A stretch of DNA of 64,000 nt from Nymphaea colorata (taxonomy: Eukaryota; Streptophyta; Magnoliopsida; Nymphaeales; Nymphaeaceae). The position numbers and the translations under genes are program-made. The notes beneath the pieces were generated by a model that was given only the letters and a program-made list of their open reading frames with translations, did no database searches and had not been told where the DNA came from. Below are positions 34,222 to 46,467 of this stretch, one piece after another. Location: contig NC_045148.1 of assembly GCF_008831285.2 (NCBI RefSeq), positions 4,466,001 to 4,530,000 of the forward strand. The letters run 5' to 3'. Position 1 is the stretch's first letter; each line of letters begins with the position of its first letter.

Positions 34222-37200
34222 ATTTCTGCCCATACAAAACCAGTAAAAGAAAAAGAAGAGAAGATCAATTATCAAACTGATTGGATAATTGATTCTGGAT
34301 GTTCAAACCATATGACTGGTGATGAAAGCAAGTTCATAAGTATGAAAGAATATGACGGAAATAGAGTTGTTGTTACTGCTAACAACACAAAGCTCCAAGT
34401 GGCACATATTGGAGAAGCAGAGGTTGTAGCCAACTTTGGCAAAGACTAGATTTTACGGAACGTTTATCATGTTCCAGGAATGACTAAGAATCTGTTGTCT
34501 GTGCCACAACTTACAGCTTTAGGGAACTATGTTGAGTTCGGCCCAAATGATGTAAAAGTTTATAAGGATGCAGATGTTCAAGGAACTCCCATATTTGAAG
34601 GAAGGAAAATTGAGTCAATATATGTCTTGTCAATAGAACAGCATATATTGACAAAGCAAAGAAGCATCACACTGCAGATATCTGGCATGAGAGACTCGCT
34701 CATGTTGGATACAACAAACATCGAGAGATGTCTAACAAGGGGCAGTTGATTGGTCTGCCCAAGCTTGAGGTACGAATAGATAAAGTATGCCCAGGATGTT
34801 AATATGGAAAGGCGCACGGGAGGCCGTACAAAGAATCAAAATATAGAGCTAAAGCGTCATTTGAGCTTGTGCATTCATACGTATTCGGCAAGGTACCAGA
34901 CCCATCAGTTGGAGGTAAGTGGTATTTTATCACTTTTATTGATGATTTTTCAAGGTATACTTGAGTCTATTTCATGAAAGAGAAGTCTGAAGCACTTGAA
35001 AAGTTCAAGGAGTTTCACCAGATGGTGAAAAATGAACTCGGGTATAAAATTCAGTGTCTACGCACTGATAATAGTGGCGAATATACATCTGACATGTTTA
35101 TGGTGTATATGAGACCACATGGTATTCGAAGACAATTTACTTGTGCCTATACGCCTCAACAAAATGGAGTGGCAGAACGAAAAAAATCGTCACATAGCAG
35201 AAACATGTTGAAGCATGATGCATGCAAAGAACTTGCCACCAAGATTTTGGGCCGAGTGTGTCAGCACCGCTGTACACGTAATCAATCGACTACCAATGTC
35301 AAGATTTAATTTTAAGTCTCCATATGAAATGCTTCATAAAAAGAAGCCATCTGTGAGTTATTTTAGAGTTTTTGGTTGTGTATGTTATGTTTTTATATCT
35401 GAGCAACACAGGACTAAGTTCGACAAGAAGGCACAGAAGTGTGTATTTGTCGGATATGATCCATATCGGAAGGGATGGCGATGTGCTAATCCTAGCACAG
35501 GGCAAGTTCATGTTTCTCGCGACATCATCTTCGATGAAGCATCATCGTGGTGGTCAGAAGAAAAGAAAGCGCTTCCAGACTCTCTAGTTTTTGAGAAAGA
35601 TGTTCGAAACAAAATACAATTCGAGATGAATCAAGGCGAACCTGAGTCGGAAGTTCTAGAAGCAAGACGACCTGATAAACAGGTCCAAATGTCTGAACAT
35701 AGTTCAAGACGAGAAGGACGAGCATATCCATGGAGAACAGGAGTAAGTCCTGTCCAACAAAGAAGTGCAGAAGAAGAAAGACCATCACAACTTGAAGAGC
35801 CAGAAGAAGCACCAATAGCACTAAGAAGATCAACGAGAATACCAAAACCAAATCCCAAGTATGCAGATGCAGATTGTGCCATCATGGAGGAGATCGAGCC
35901 AGTTTCTTTTGAAGAAGCAAAAGATGTTGAAAAATGGCAAGCAGCAATGAAAGATGAAATGAAGGCGCTGGAGCATAACGAGACTTGGGAACTCGTACCA
36001 AAGCCTGCAGGAGTAAAGCACATTACTTGTAAGTGGGTTTACAAAATAAAAAGAAAGACAGATGGCTCAGTTGATAGATATAAGGCTCAACTAGTCGCGA
36101 GAGGATTTTCACAGCAGTATCGCATTGACTTTGAAGAAACTTTTAGTCCTGTTGCGAAGATCACATCCGTACACATTCTGATAGCCATTGCTGCAAGCAA
36201 ATCTTGGAAGTTATGGCAAATGGATGTGAAAAATGCTTTCTTATATGGAGATCTTGACCATGAAATCTATATAGAGCAGCCTCAAGGATTCAAATCTCCA
36301 AACAAACTAGACTACGTCTACAAGTTAAGAAAAACACTCTATGGACTGAAGCAAGCACCCAGAGCATGATACGGGAAAATAGCTGAATTTTTGGTGTTTA
36401 GTGGATTTCAAGTCTCCTCAGCAGATTCAAGTCTCTTCGTCAAGGCAAAAGGTACGAAACTTACTATTTTGTTAATTTATGTTGATGATTTAATTATTAC
36501 TTGAGATGACAATGAAGAAATTAATCTCATTCGTGAACATCTCACTGTGAGATTCGGAATGAAAGAGCTAGGGGAGTTGCGACACTTCCTTGGATTGGAA
36601 ATTGATTACGAAACTCAATGATTATTTTTAAGTCAAAAGCAGTATGCTCATGACTTACTACGTAAGTATGGTATGCTCAGTTGCAAACCTATCTCAACAC
36701 CAATTGAGATAAATGAAAAACTTAGAGTTGATGAAGGAGACAGGCTGGGCGATGTTACTATGTATCGACAACTGGTTGGAAGCCTAATCTACTTAACATT
36801 ATCAAGACCAGACATTGCCTATGCAGTTGGTGTTGTGAGCAGATTTATGCAAACTCCAAGGAAGCCACATTTAGAAGCACTAAAAAGAATATTAAGGTAT
36901 ATCAAAGGAACTCTTGACTTTGGTATACTTTATGAGAAGGGACCAACTGGTCAACTTGTTGGTCATTGTGATGCGGATTATGTTGGAGACTTATCAACTA
37001 GAAGATCAACTACTGGATATACGTTTAGTCTTGGAAGTGGTGCAATTTCATGGTGCAGTAAGAGACAGCCGACAGTTTCACTGTCTACAACCGAAGCAGA
37101 GTATAGAGCAGCATCTCAAGCAGCACAAGAATGTGTGTGGTTGATGCGACTACTGAAAGACATCAAACAAAATGTGGATTATGCAGTCAGAATATACTGC

Positions 37201-37410
37201 AACAATCAGAGTGCAATTAGACTGGCAGAAAATCCTGTCTTCCATGCTCGGACAAAACATATAGAGGTTGAGCATCATTTTATCAGAGAAAAAGTAGTCA
37301 AAGGAGATATTCAGTTACAGCCAGTCGCTTCAACAGATCAAGTTGCTGACATATTTACCAAATGCTTGCCAGTGCAGATATTCACCAAGTTTCGAAGAAT
37401 GTTGAGAGTC
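34222..37410 (+). pseudogene. copia Pol: protease, integrase, RT, RNase H
   Basis: Protease motif IIDSGCSNHMTG near 34285-34320. Integrase with the HHCC region (WHERLAHVGYNKH near 34680), core DDFSRYT, RTDNSGEY, TPQQNGVAERK (34940-35190) and FVGYDPYRKGWRC. RT with WQMDVKNAFLYGDL and YVDD (36478-36489). RNase H with HCDADYVGD and [10 protein letters not shown] and the closing [10 protein letters not shown]. Breaks: stops near 34447 and 34799, one in the integrase core (about 34963), a frameshift near 35200, and stops near 36367, 36502 and 36618. At least one reads as CAA to TAA and two as TGG to TGA, as expected from decay of methylated cytosines. The two longest open parts are 35215-36369 and 36673-37497. 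Confidence 0.93.
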
Positions 37411-37430
37411 ATAAGTCGAGAGTCGGTAAT

Positions 37431-37440
37431 GTGGGGGAGA
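37431..37440 (+). promoter_or_regulatory. Polypurine tract
   Basis: GTGGGGGAGA immediately before the 3' LTR, the expected site for plus-strand DNA priming. Confidence 0.85.
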
Positions 37441-37441
37441 T

Positions 37442-38007
37442 TGTTAAGAGTCACCACCGACTCAAGAGTCATCACCGACTCTCACGAAGCATCTTAAGCC
37501 TTCTCTTTTAAAGTCGGTGGTGAGTCTCTCTTATAAAGTCGGTGGATTAAGGCAGTGCTTAATGAGTAAAGAAAAAATAAAAAAAATGGAAAACGGTGGA
37601 AGCTTCATCCACCGACCTCCTCTTCCTATAAATAGGGATGATTGGCCATTTTGAGGGTGTGTAGCAAATCAAGTTGAGTGATTTTGATTGTGAGTTGAGT
37701 GTGCTCCATTTGTGAGCTTGTGAGTGTTAGCTTGTGTGTTCACTTTGTGAGCTCGAGCATTGCAGTTTCAAGTGTGCGCTGCAAGGGCATTGGGTGTGTT
37801 AGCTCACTGCGTGAGCCAAGATGAGTTCTCTGGAGTCATCTTTTGTAATATCTAGTGTGATAAATAAATAGTTTACATTTTAAAGAATACTTTGTCAAAG
37901 TTATTATTGGGTATCATTTTGGACGTCGAAACTCTGCTGGATTTTTTCCACATAAATTCGAGTTTGGATCTAAGTTATATTGAGGGCCCGCATTACGTTT
38001 CCCAACA
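37442..38007 (+). repeat. 3' LTR of copia at 32.7 kb
   Basis: 566 bp, aligned along its whole length with the 5' LTR. Differences include an extra GTGTGTAG-like segment near 37657 and the loss of CT near 37803. TATA box at about 37627-37635. Confidence 0.95.
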
Positions 38008-38117
38008 GGGAATGCATTTGCAACATAGCAAACCCAATCTGGATCTAAAATGATCCCGAAACGACCAAAATTGAAGCTAGACCCGTTTACCCGTTTTAAA
38101 CAGAATGACCATTTTTC

Positions 38118-38120
<3 letters not shown>

Positions 38121-38200
<80 letters not shown>
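38121..38200. repeat. (TA)n microsatellite
   Basis: About 80 bp of uninterrupted TA within Rep-L copy C, immediately left of its GC-rich block. Confidence 0.95.
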
Positions 38201-38204
<4 letters not shown>

Positions 38205-39655
38205 CCCCTCTCATTGGCTCAAAATGAGCTAGTGATGGCAGACCTCGCCCCTACCCACGCATGAGGAAGCGATGCTCCACACCTAGCGGGCCTAGCCAGC
38301 ACGTATGGCCACAGCATCCTAGCGCTTTCGCACCAGGCACTTTGGTGCCCTGCGCTGCCACACGACAGCGAGCTGGCACTATTGCACCAGGCACTGCACA
38401 AGCAACCAATGCTAGCTATGTGTTCCCTACGCATGCCCATTTTGGTTTGTTGGGTGGGCACTAGCCCTGCCAACACCCTGAATGGGGTGTTTGCAGAGCT
38501 GAGAGTCAATCCCTCTTGGTTAAGACTCATTTAAAAAAATGAAAAAAAATCAAAAATAATCAAAATTCGCATGAAAAATGTTGTTAAATTTAAAAAAAAA
38601 AATCAAGTTTTGAGTTTTGGCTCCAAAACTCTATCTAAAAACCTCCTAAATCTTCTTTCCTGGGTCTAAGGTAATCCTTGGAAAACCTGTAGTACTTTCT
38701 CACTTGAAAAGTTAAGAGGAACTAGCTCACTCTCTCTCTCTCCCCATTTCTCTCATCTTCTTACCTTTTTCTCATATTCTTCTTCTCCAACCTAGGAAGC
38801 AAGCTTCTTCAACTTCAACGAAACACAAGGAGACCTCTTAGAGAAACATCCTCAAACGTTAGAGGCTCACTTGAGGAGACTTTGGGACCATCCGGAGAAG
38901 AAACTTTGTTCTATTTCAAGGTACGTAGTTGATATCCCCATCGTTTATCTTGTTTCTTTCTTTCTCCCTCCTTTATCTCTCCATGGCCATATAATACAGC
39001 TCTAAATTCTTCTCTTTGAAGTCGAGAGCTATTCTTGAATGCACCAAGAGCATGAGAAAGGTGGAATAAAATCTCATTTTATTATTGAAATATGTTTCTT
39101 GCTTTTCTTGAATGTGTGCTTTGTTTTTGAGATATTGTTCATGTATAGTTGATTGATTTTTAATTAATATGTGAATAAATAGTAAGAAGAGTGAATGTTT
39201 GGGTTGGCATTTTTTTATTATTATAATGATTTTTATTGTTGGGATTTGCCCAAATAAGTAAATGTTAAAATACATCTTCCTGACATTTTTACATTTTGTA
39301 CTTCTTTTAATCATTTAGGGATCCTAAAGAGAGCTTTCTTATGTTATTAATTTTCACTTTCGTGTATCCTAAAGAGACCTTTCTTACGTTATTAATTTTC
39401 ATTTTCATGTAGACCTTATTTTCTCTCATACCCAATTGTGGCAGGAATAAATTTCTTTGAATAGATGAAATAATAATTGTTTACATGCTCTTATGAACTT
39501 ATTTTAAGTATCATTTTCAAAAAGAAAGCTCCTGCACGAGCTCCTCTCCGACCTACATAAAAAAAAATCCGAAGTCCAAAATGCCTTAAAATTATCTTTT
39601 GATTTTAGTTTTCATATATGTCTATGTGAATATACAAGTTTATATATGCATATAT

Positions 39656-39692
<37 letters not shown>

Positions 39693-40454
39693 TTGAAATC
39701 TTTTTTTTAATCTCTTTCTCTTTCTCTATTTCTCTTAGCTTAAAATCATTTTTTATAGATGATCATATATGTAAATGCATATATGTATGTATCTGCATCA
39801 TTTTCTCTAAAACTATTTACTCTTTATCTTTCTTTTCATCTTTTTAATTTGTCCAAATATTTCTTTATTAAGATCAAAACTCAAGTATTGACCTAATGTT
39901 GAAATTATACTTGATGGTCTACAACCCAATTATACTTTCAAAAACGTTTCTTTCTTCACAAGAATATTTATGATAAAATGATAGAAAATATGCAAGCAAA
40001 TATAGGAAATCTAGAAGTATGTGATGGTATAAATGCTCTTAGATGATTGTTATAATAGGAATAAACAATTTTTTCTCAATCATATAGAATCAATGCATTC
40101 ATGTATTGACATTCACTTGTGTAATTCACGAATGATCACAAACACTTTTCTGAAAAAACTTAAGTAAGATGAGATAGAGTTCTAGCTAGGTGGTAACCAA
40201 ACTAAAATAAAAATTTTAAACCTACTTAAGATTCTAAAGAGACACTAAGTTGATTCAAAAAGAAATCTTTATAATACCCACATTGGTTTCCAAAGATTTC
40301 CAAGTAATGTTAGCAAAGATTTCCTGGTTCAAAAGTCTCTATTAAAATAGTTTATTCTCTCAAATGGTACTTCAAAATCTTCACCGAAAGTATTTGAAAC
40401 ATCAAATCTCCAACATTATTTCCAAGCACCACACTGCATATAAGATGGAGAAGA

Positions 40455-40594
40455 TGTCAAAATGCATCAAGAATAGGTATAATCTTTGGATTAGTTACCT
40501 CTCCTGAAGACACTATTAATTGTGTCAAAATGCATCAAGAATAAATATAATCTTTGGATTAGTTACCTCTCCTGAAGACACTATTAATGGTCAA
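40455..40594. repeat. 70-bp tandem duplication in Rep-L copy C
   Basis: GTCAAAATGCATCAAGAATA...GACACTATTAAT occurs twice in a row with two or three differences. Copies A and B have one unit at this place. Confidence 0.85.
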
Positions 40595-40703
40595 TCCTTG
40601 TACCAACAAACAAATCTCTTTCTTTCTTACTCTTTTTCAAGATAAAACCTTATTTTTTTGAAGCACTAAAAAAAACCAAAATAAATGTTGGATGAAAACA
40701 ACA

Positions 40704-41960
40704 TGAACTCATAAAGGCATGAATCTATAGCATACATATATATAATAATAATTGTATATTATATGTAAATGTTTAAATATGAGAAGTAGGCCTATTATAA
40801 AACTGAAATGGAATCACTAACTAAAAAAGAAAAAGAAAGGACCTTTACTGACCTGAGAAGAAGACCATTGACAATTATACCTAGTAATGAAATGCATTAA
40901 CCGCACATGGATCAATGTCATTTTAACTTCGAATGTCACCCCTATATATATCATCGAATACTTTGTGAACAAAATAGATGACTGGACATCATATTTACAA
41001 ATTTGGCATAGGATCAAACCAGAACATGTGTATTGTTGTTTCAAGTCTAATAAAATGACCTATGGATATATAAGAAAACATTAAGGGAAATACTTAGCCT
41101 CAAACATAGATAGGCTCATGTATTCGAAATAACTTTTTCTCTCTAATGAAGGGTGGCAGGATTTTGCCTAAACGTTTTTTTACATTAGTCAGCTCTCTTC
41201 TTTTACTATTTCAATGTCAATTACTGTAGCGTAAAATGTACATATGTATTAAAACAACTTCATGTGAATTGGCAAGTATGTCTATTCATAAAAAGAAATA
41301 ATTGATGCAACCTGTTACCTCCATTTTATGCAGATGCTCTTCAACTAGATAGTTTATCGCCTCTGTTCCTCATTAGTGTCGAATAATACCCCGGCCCTTG
41401 TAAGCATGCAAATGTTGGCATAATAAATGTTGACGTGTTCTCCTAAACATGGCAAAAGCCTTGTCAAAGTTTTAGCTGAGAATGCATTCCATTCAGGGTC
41501 AACACAATATGTGATTCTTGTGTTCTCATTGAACTTATATTGTTGGTCCTGATACTCTATTCGCTAATTAATTGTAGCTAAGACATTGAAAAGGAAAGCA
41601 GCAACTACTGATATTTGTGACAAATTCTTAGATAATCATGTTAGGTTACTGGAAAAATACTCTATATTAAGGTCTTCGTGTTTTTACGTATTTCTTGTTA
41701 ACTGATTATAAACCTCTAAGTGCTGTGAAACGAAGGGTGAGAATGAGGGTTTCGAAGGAAAGGGGCCTTTTATAGCTTTCATTTGAACAACTTTCAAAAT
41801 GGCCCAAAATTTGGTGTGTTGTTAAAAAAAAAACTGTTATAATTATAAATTTTTAAAGCCGCATTATTTTTAAATAACAAATTAGCATAAAGAGGTTCCC
41901 ATCTCCTTTTTGGCAAATTTAAAACAATTTGTTTTCGTTTTTCAAAAATATAAAGCTGAC
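40704..41960. other. Intergenic, no gene seen
   Basis: AT-rich sequence with no recognised gene or element. Confidence 0.45.
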
Positions 41961-42117
41961 TGTAAATGAGCTAACTCAAGTTTATCTGAGTCGAGTTTGA
42001 GTTAAGCTCGAGCTCGGCTCGTTTACATTTTTCGAGTTTTAAATTAAACTCAAGCTCGGCTTGTTTGGCAAAATAGCAGGCTTGAACTAGCGCTTGAGCC
42101 GAGCTCGAGTTACTCAT
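41961..42117. mobile_element. Short CTCGAGCTCGGCTCG-type repeat element
   Basis: The left end AATGAGCTAACTCAAG and the right end CTCGAGTTACTCATCC are imperfect inverted copies. The interior is built of GAGCTCGGCTCG-like strings. A related stretch without clear ends lies at about 47550-47710. Confidence 0.45.
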
Positions 42118-42202
42118 CCCGTTGTTCAGGTCTGACCCATAATGATGGATTTTGCACACATTTTCAGTGGATTTCTATGTGAAAATAGTGAGATCTCCAA
42201 AA

Positions 42203-42352
42203 GGCTCATTTGCTTGGTTGGATACCGGATACATTCATTGGGATGAAGCAGGTTTGGCTCATTTGCTTGGTTGGATACCGGATACATTCATTGGGATGAA
42301 GCAGGTTTGGCTCATTTGCTTGGTTGGATACCGTAATAAGTGAAGCAGGTTT
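42203..42352. repeat. 53-bp minisatellite
   Basis: The unit GGCTCATTTGCTTGGTTGGA... (53 bp) starts at 42203, 42256 and 42309. The first two are essentially identical and the third is truncated after TGGATACCG. It has too few copies and no spacers, so it is not a CRISPR array. Confidence 0.93.
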
Positions 42353-42496
42353 GGACCTTGAAATCTTCTCTCCTTATATAAAGCTCACATGGTCTACTTG
42401 GCCATCCGCTCTCGCTTCACTTATTCCCTTTGGGTGTCCTCATTCACAAAAGATGCTTGCCTTATTTAACTCTTTGATGATGTAAAGATCCTCTTG

Positions 42497-42690
42497 AACA
42501 CTCTTGGTCTTGGGAAACCCATATCTAGGGTTGGGAGGAGATAAGTTATGTTGGATCTGAAGACTATATATATATATATATATATATATAACACTCTTGG
42601 TCTTGGAAAACCCATATCTAGGGTTGGGAGGAGATAAGTTATGTTGGATCTGAAGACTATATATATATATATATATATTTGTGTGTGTGT
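42497..42690. repeat. 93-bp tandem duplication with (AT)n and (GT)n
   Basis: AACACTCTTGGTCTTGG...GATCTGAAGACTATATAT appears at 42497 and 42590, each ending in an (AT)n tract. The second continues into (GT)n at about 42680-42700. Confidence 0.9.
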
Positions 42691-43560
42691 GTGTGTGTGT
42701 GCCCCACCAGATATGAGTATTTTTGAAAGAATGCCCCTCCAACCAATTTTTCTTACAAACATGGTGCTATGGACTCCTAGTTAGCTCACCTTCTCTAGGT
42801 GCTCCTAGCTAGCCCACCTTCTCTAGGTGCTTGGCTTCGAGGGTGGCCTTCACGAGAGCCTTGACCAAGTTGTCAAAAAGTTGAATGTTGATCTGGCTCT
42901 TGATCATGGATAGTGTGCATTGTGATTATGATAAAAAATTGAATGCTTCTCTTGCATGCCCAGCTGTGTGGACTTCTTATATGAGTGAATGAAGGCCACC
43001 AGTGTGGACTTCCGTTTAACCTGAGGGTGTAATATCAATCGAACTTTCCATGCACCTCACGAAAGATATCACTTTTCATGTTTAAATCGGAGGTCCATAG
43101 ACATTATTTTAGATACTTATATCTTAATGGAATCAAGCTATGGATGATGCGACTTTAAAGCAGAAGTTCCAACAAAATCCATGTCTTCTTAAAATGTGCC
43201 TAAAACTTTATGACTTCAAAATATTCACTTTATATTACGGAAAACACGGGGGAGAGCAGGAGCCAGAATAGGTCATCTTAGATAATAAGAAACTGGACAG
43301 GTGGTGTTGTGTGTTATAAGATCTTCTAAAGAATGCACCGGTACGTGACAACAGTCAAGGATTCAAAACTCAAACCCCTTAAATGTAAACCGCTTTGCCA
43401 TCAGGTTGTGTTGTGCCCCTTGGATAAAAAGGTCTTATGAGCATTTGATTTGAATACTACTGCCCAAGTTTATTCAACTAGTTCCACTGACTTACAAACT
43501 ATAATCAAACTACCAATTTTCCAAAACTAACAATTTTCCATACATGCTCGATGGTCGTGA
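42691..43560. other. Intergenic, no gene seen
   Basis: No recognised gene. A 29-bp imperfect tandem repeat (CTAGYTAGCYCACCTTCTCTAGGTGCT) lies at about 42777-42832. Confidence 0.45.
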
Positions 43561-43561
43561 A

Positions 43562-43565
<4 letters not shown>

Positions 43566-43634
<69 letters not shown>
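43566..43634. repeat. (AT)n microsatellite
   Basis: About 69 bp of uninterrupted AT. Confidence 0.95.
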
Positions 43635-43883
43635 CGTGTCTTTGTGAAAATAATTGCATGAGTACGGGCTCTTTGACCAATTCACGGTTTGAATATTTTT
43701 CTAATTTTCTGATGACGGCAAAGTTATACTCTTTAGCAAATTATTTAGCTCACATATGTCGTCGGTGCATGCACATTGGATCGAGAGAAAAAAGCGAAAA
43801 TGATAAGGGGTCCGAAACAGCTTCCGTTGAATGTTCTCTAATATATTAATAAAAAATATTGATACAAATAAATGTGCCTTTAC

Positions 43884-44043
43884 AGGGGCGGAGCTAGAAG
43901 ATCCTGGTTAAGGGGTGCTATGCATAAATTTTTAAATTTTTAAAGGGCATTAATATGTAAATGAGAAAATTTGTTCAGGAATATCAATATAAAAAATAAT
44001 ATGTTTTTTGGGATTCAATTGCACACACATGCCTCTGTCCCTG
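43884..44043. repeat. GGGGCGGAGC-type interspersed repeat fragment
   Basis: AGGGGCGGAGCTAGAAG followed by TTTAAATTTTTAAAGGGCATTAATATGTAAATGAGAAAATTT. Reverse-complement relatives occur at about 25800-25960 (ZIP intron 2), near 31392 and at 44830-44975. Probably pieces of one dispersed transposon family. Confidence 0.5.
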
Positions 44044-44247
44044 AGCTTTTGACAAGTCAGAATTCTGGTTCCAAAACGAAAATTCTAGAATTATGATTCC
44101 ACTTAAAAGTGGAATAGAATGAAAATTCCAAGTTCCAATTTCCTGCATTATTTGATTGCTTGGAATTTTCATTCCATTCCAGTTTTAAGTGGAATCATAA
44201 TTCTAGAATTTTCATTTTCGAACCACAATTCTGACTTGTCAAAGGCT
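44044..44247. mobile_element. Foldback MITE, 204 bp
   Basis: Nearly the whole unit is an inverted repeat: AGCTTTTGACAAGTCAGAAT at 44044 pairs with ATTCTGACTTGTCAAAGGCT ending at 44247, and the arms continue through TCTAGAATTATGATTCCACTT. A loop of about 30 bp sits near 44145. It is inserted within or beside the GGGGCGGAGC repeat. Target duplication not resolved. Confidence 0.8.
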
Positions 44248-45197
44248 TGGGGCCGGAGGATGGTGTGGACCTATTGAAATTAATTATTATTATTATTTTT
44301 TTAAATCTAACCGTATAGATATGATCTTAAGTGGCTTGATGAGAAATATATGTTGAGTTAGTTGTTTTCCTACTTAAGTAATGTTTTTTTAATAGCAAAA
44401 AAATGAACGGCTCTCATAACATCAAAATTTTGGTAGTATAAAGGTCTTTTTTTTTTTTACAGAAAATGGCTTAAACTAAAGCATGATTTATATTAAATTA
44501 AGGTTTGTACACACATTAGAAGGTTCATATTTTGCTTACAACACTTTTTAACATGGATTTAAGATGCCTAATTTTTATCCCTTACCCAACTGATCCGGTA
44601 GCTGCCAATCACTCATATATATAAATCACTCATATATATATATATATATATATAGATGAGAGAGAGAGAAAGAGAGGTACATACATCCACCACTAACAAC
44701 TATGAAAACATTTTCGAGTGGTACTGCAGTAAACAAAAGGAACGACCAGTGCATAAACCTAGCTTGTTGGTTTCCTATGAACAGGAAAATGTAAGAAGCA
44801 AAACTCTGCTGGTTTGAAGTCAAGTCAATGGCAGCAGTGGGAGTCCCAAGGGGCCCGCAGGGTCCATGGGGCCCCCTTGCTTTTGCAAAATTAAGATTTT
44901 GCCATTTAATATTTCAAAATTTTTATTTTTGGCCCCTCTTATTGGAAAAATCTTGGCTGCGCCACTGAATGGTAGTGGAGGGAGAGGTGGCAGATCTAAT
45001 TTTATCTCAGATTTGCTAGTGGAAGCTATGTCAACATCTTCAAAAGTGCGCACTACACTGGCCATATGCGATCAGAACTAGCAAATTTTATGTTGCTATT
45101 TTCTTTTCAATCTTCTTTATCAGTTGCCCATTATCATAAGGTTTGGGCCACAATTTGTTTAAGCTTCTTCCATTTGGAAGCAGATTTTGTATGTGTC
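44248..45197. other. Intergenic with repeat fragment and (TA)n
   Basis: (TA)n then (GA)n at about 44632-44677, and a reversed GGCGCAGCC-type repeat fragment at 44830-44975. No gene recognised. Confidence 0.45.
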
Positions 45198-46086
45198 ATA
45201 GTTGGCAAATTCGTGGCCCAGACTCGGATTGGTAGATGACCAGCTCACTGGATCAACTGGGTGACTTGTAGACTCGGCGAGTTGACTTGTCTTCTTGGTC
45301 AGGCCTGGGTGAGTCAAAACTGAGTCAGGCCGAGTCGAGCCAACCTTTATGCTTCCCTTAAGATCTCGGGCGTCTGGCTCCGGCGAGATTCCAGCTTTGG
45401 TCAAGATGTTTGGTTCATGACAAGCTGAGCTTTTTTGTCCAAAGCCTTGAGAATGAGGTCGTTTGCATCAAGTTTGCATCTCACATCTTGTATCTCGCAA
45501 CTATCGATTGCAGTCTCTTGCCTACCAATCTCTTTTGCTGAAGCAAGAGCTGCTCTTCGGTTGAGCGTATATATTGACTTCTTCGCTCTTCAAGCTTGAA
45601 CATATTGATTTCTTTGCACTTCATGCATGACCGTTTCTTGTCCCTTGACACTATCTTCTTCCTCCTAATAGTCCTTTAGAAATAAAATTTGATCTCTCCT
45701 GTATGAACCTTTGCGTCAATCCTTCTTTCTCTTCATTAAGTAATAGCCATTTTTTGAGTCTTATTTAGGCCTTGACGCACATGATCATTCCTTAAAGCTT
45801 AACACTATGACGTTTTACCCTTCCATCTTTGGCAGCAGCCACCAGGTATATTAACACCTTGAATTATAACAACCATCCTTTTGTAGGTCCCTGCTACCCT
45901 AGGCAAAGCTGCAATCTTCAAATTTCTCTTCAACGTTGTTAAAAATTGTTAATCTGTGGCACACTCTGGAATCCGACTCAACTCGCCATCCAACCGGTCA
46001 GTGGGTGAGTGGGTTGACTCAATGACTCAGCCAGGTCAAGTACTAAGAATCAGACTATCGACATGCAACCGAGTTACCAGACTATA
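45198..46086. mobile_element. GACTCGG-type element, candidate
   Basis: It starts ATAGTTGGCAAATTCG and contains CAGACTCGGATTGGTAGATGA and GACTCGGCGAGTTGACTTG, closely related to the start of the element at 47881. A possible inverted end is ACCGAGTTACCAGACTAT at about 46069-46086. No target duplication is seen, so the right limit is uncertain. Confidence 0.4.
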
Positions 46087-46166
46087 GCCCTTTTTTTAAA
46101 AAAAAATTCCTGCAAGTTATCTAATTAACTAATCAATGCTTAAAGATTTGGTGAAATCATTAAAAA

Positions 46167-46171
<5 letters not shown>

Positions 46172-46201
<30 letters not shown>

Positions 46202-46426
46202 AGAGAGAGAGAGAGAGCACAAAATGAGGAAGAAAATAGTGTTGCAATGCATGATTTATACATGTTATATCATAAGGTTTTGTGATTGATATCTCATTTC
46301 ATAAAGAGCATGACTCCCAAGGCCAGAAGTTTAATCATGCATCAATCTTGGGGATAAATTTTCTCTCTCCATATCAACATAAAAGGGGAGCGTGCACCTC
46401 CTTCCCCCAAACACCACCCAAAAGGG

Positions 46427-46464
<38 letters not shown>
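46172..46464. repeat. (AT)n, (GA)n and A38 simple repeats
   Basis: (AT)n at about 46172-46199 followed by (GA)n to 46217, then a run of 38 A at 46427-46464. Long open frames across the A run are artefacts. Confidence 0.9.

Positions 46465-46467
<3 letters not shown>

Larger units (their letters stand above)
32660..38007 (+). mobile_element. Ty1/copia retrotransposon, near full length, inactive
   Basis: Complete structure of 5.35 kb: 5' LTR 32660-33220, primer site, Gag, protease, integrase, reverse transcriptase, RNase H, polypurine tract, 3' LTR 37442-38007. The flanks CGGAA and GGGAA make a 5-bp duplication with one mismatch. The LTRs differ by roughly a dozen substitutions and three small indels, so insertion is fairly recent compared with the other copia elements here. 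Stops and frameshifts in gag and pol make it non-autonomous. It lies inside Rep-L copy C. Confidence 0.95.
32370..40703 (-). repeat. Rep-L copy C, reversed and split by a copia insertion
   Basis: Left part 32370-32659 begins TGTTATCATCC, the reverse of the common Rep-L end. After the copia element, 38008-40703 continues with the reverse of copy B: the AAACAGAATGACCATTTTT segment, a long (TA)n (38121-38200), the GC-rich block (38230-38520), the AT-rich middle, and GGTCAATCCTTGTACC at 40589-40604. The right limit near 40703 is inferred from AACAACA and has no matching target duplication. Confidence 0.6.

Noticed and set aside
35525-36023. Minus-strand open frames of over 100 codons
   Set aside because: Shadows of the copia polyprotein coding on the plus strand.
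32660-38007. Copia as an active autonomous element
   Set aside because: Both gag and pol carry stops and frameshifts and the zinc knuckle is altered.
38050-38232. Open frame across the (TA)n tract, alternating Ile-Tyr
   Set aside because: Produced only by the microsatellite; same for 43544-43849 and 42440-42762.
42203-42352. Possible CRISPR array
   Set aside because: Contiguous repeats without spacers, fewer than three units, in a plant nuclear context.
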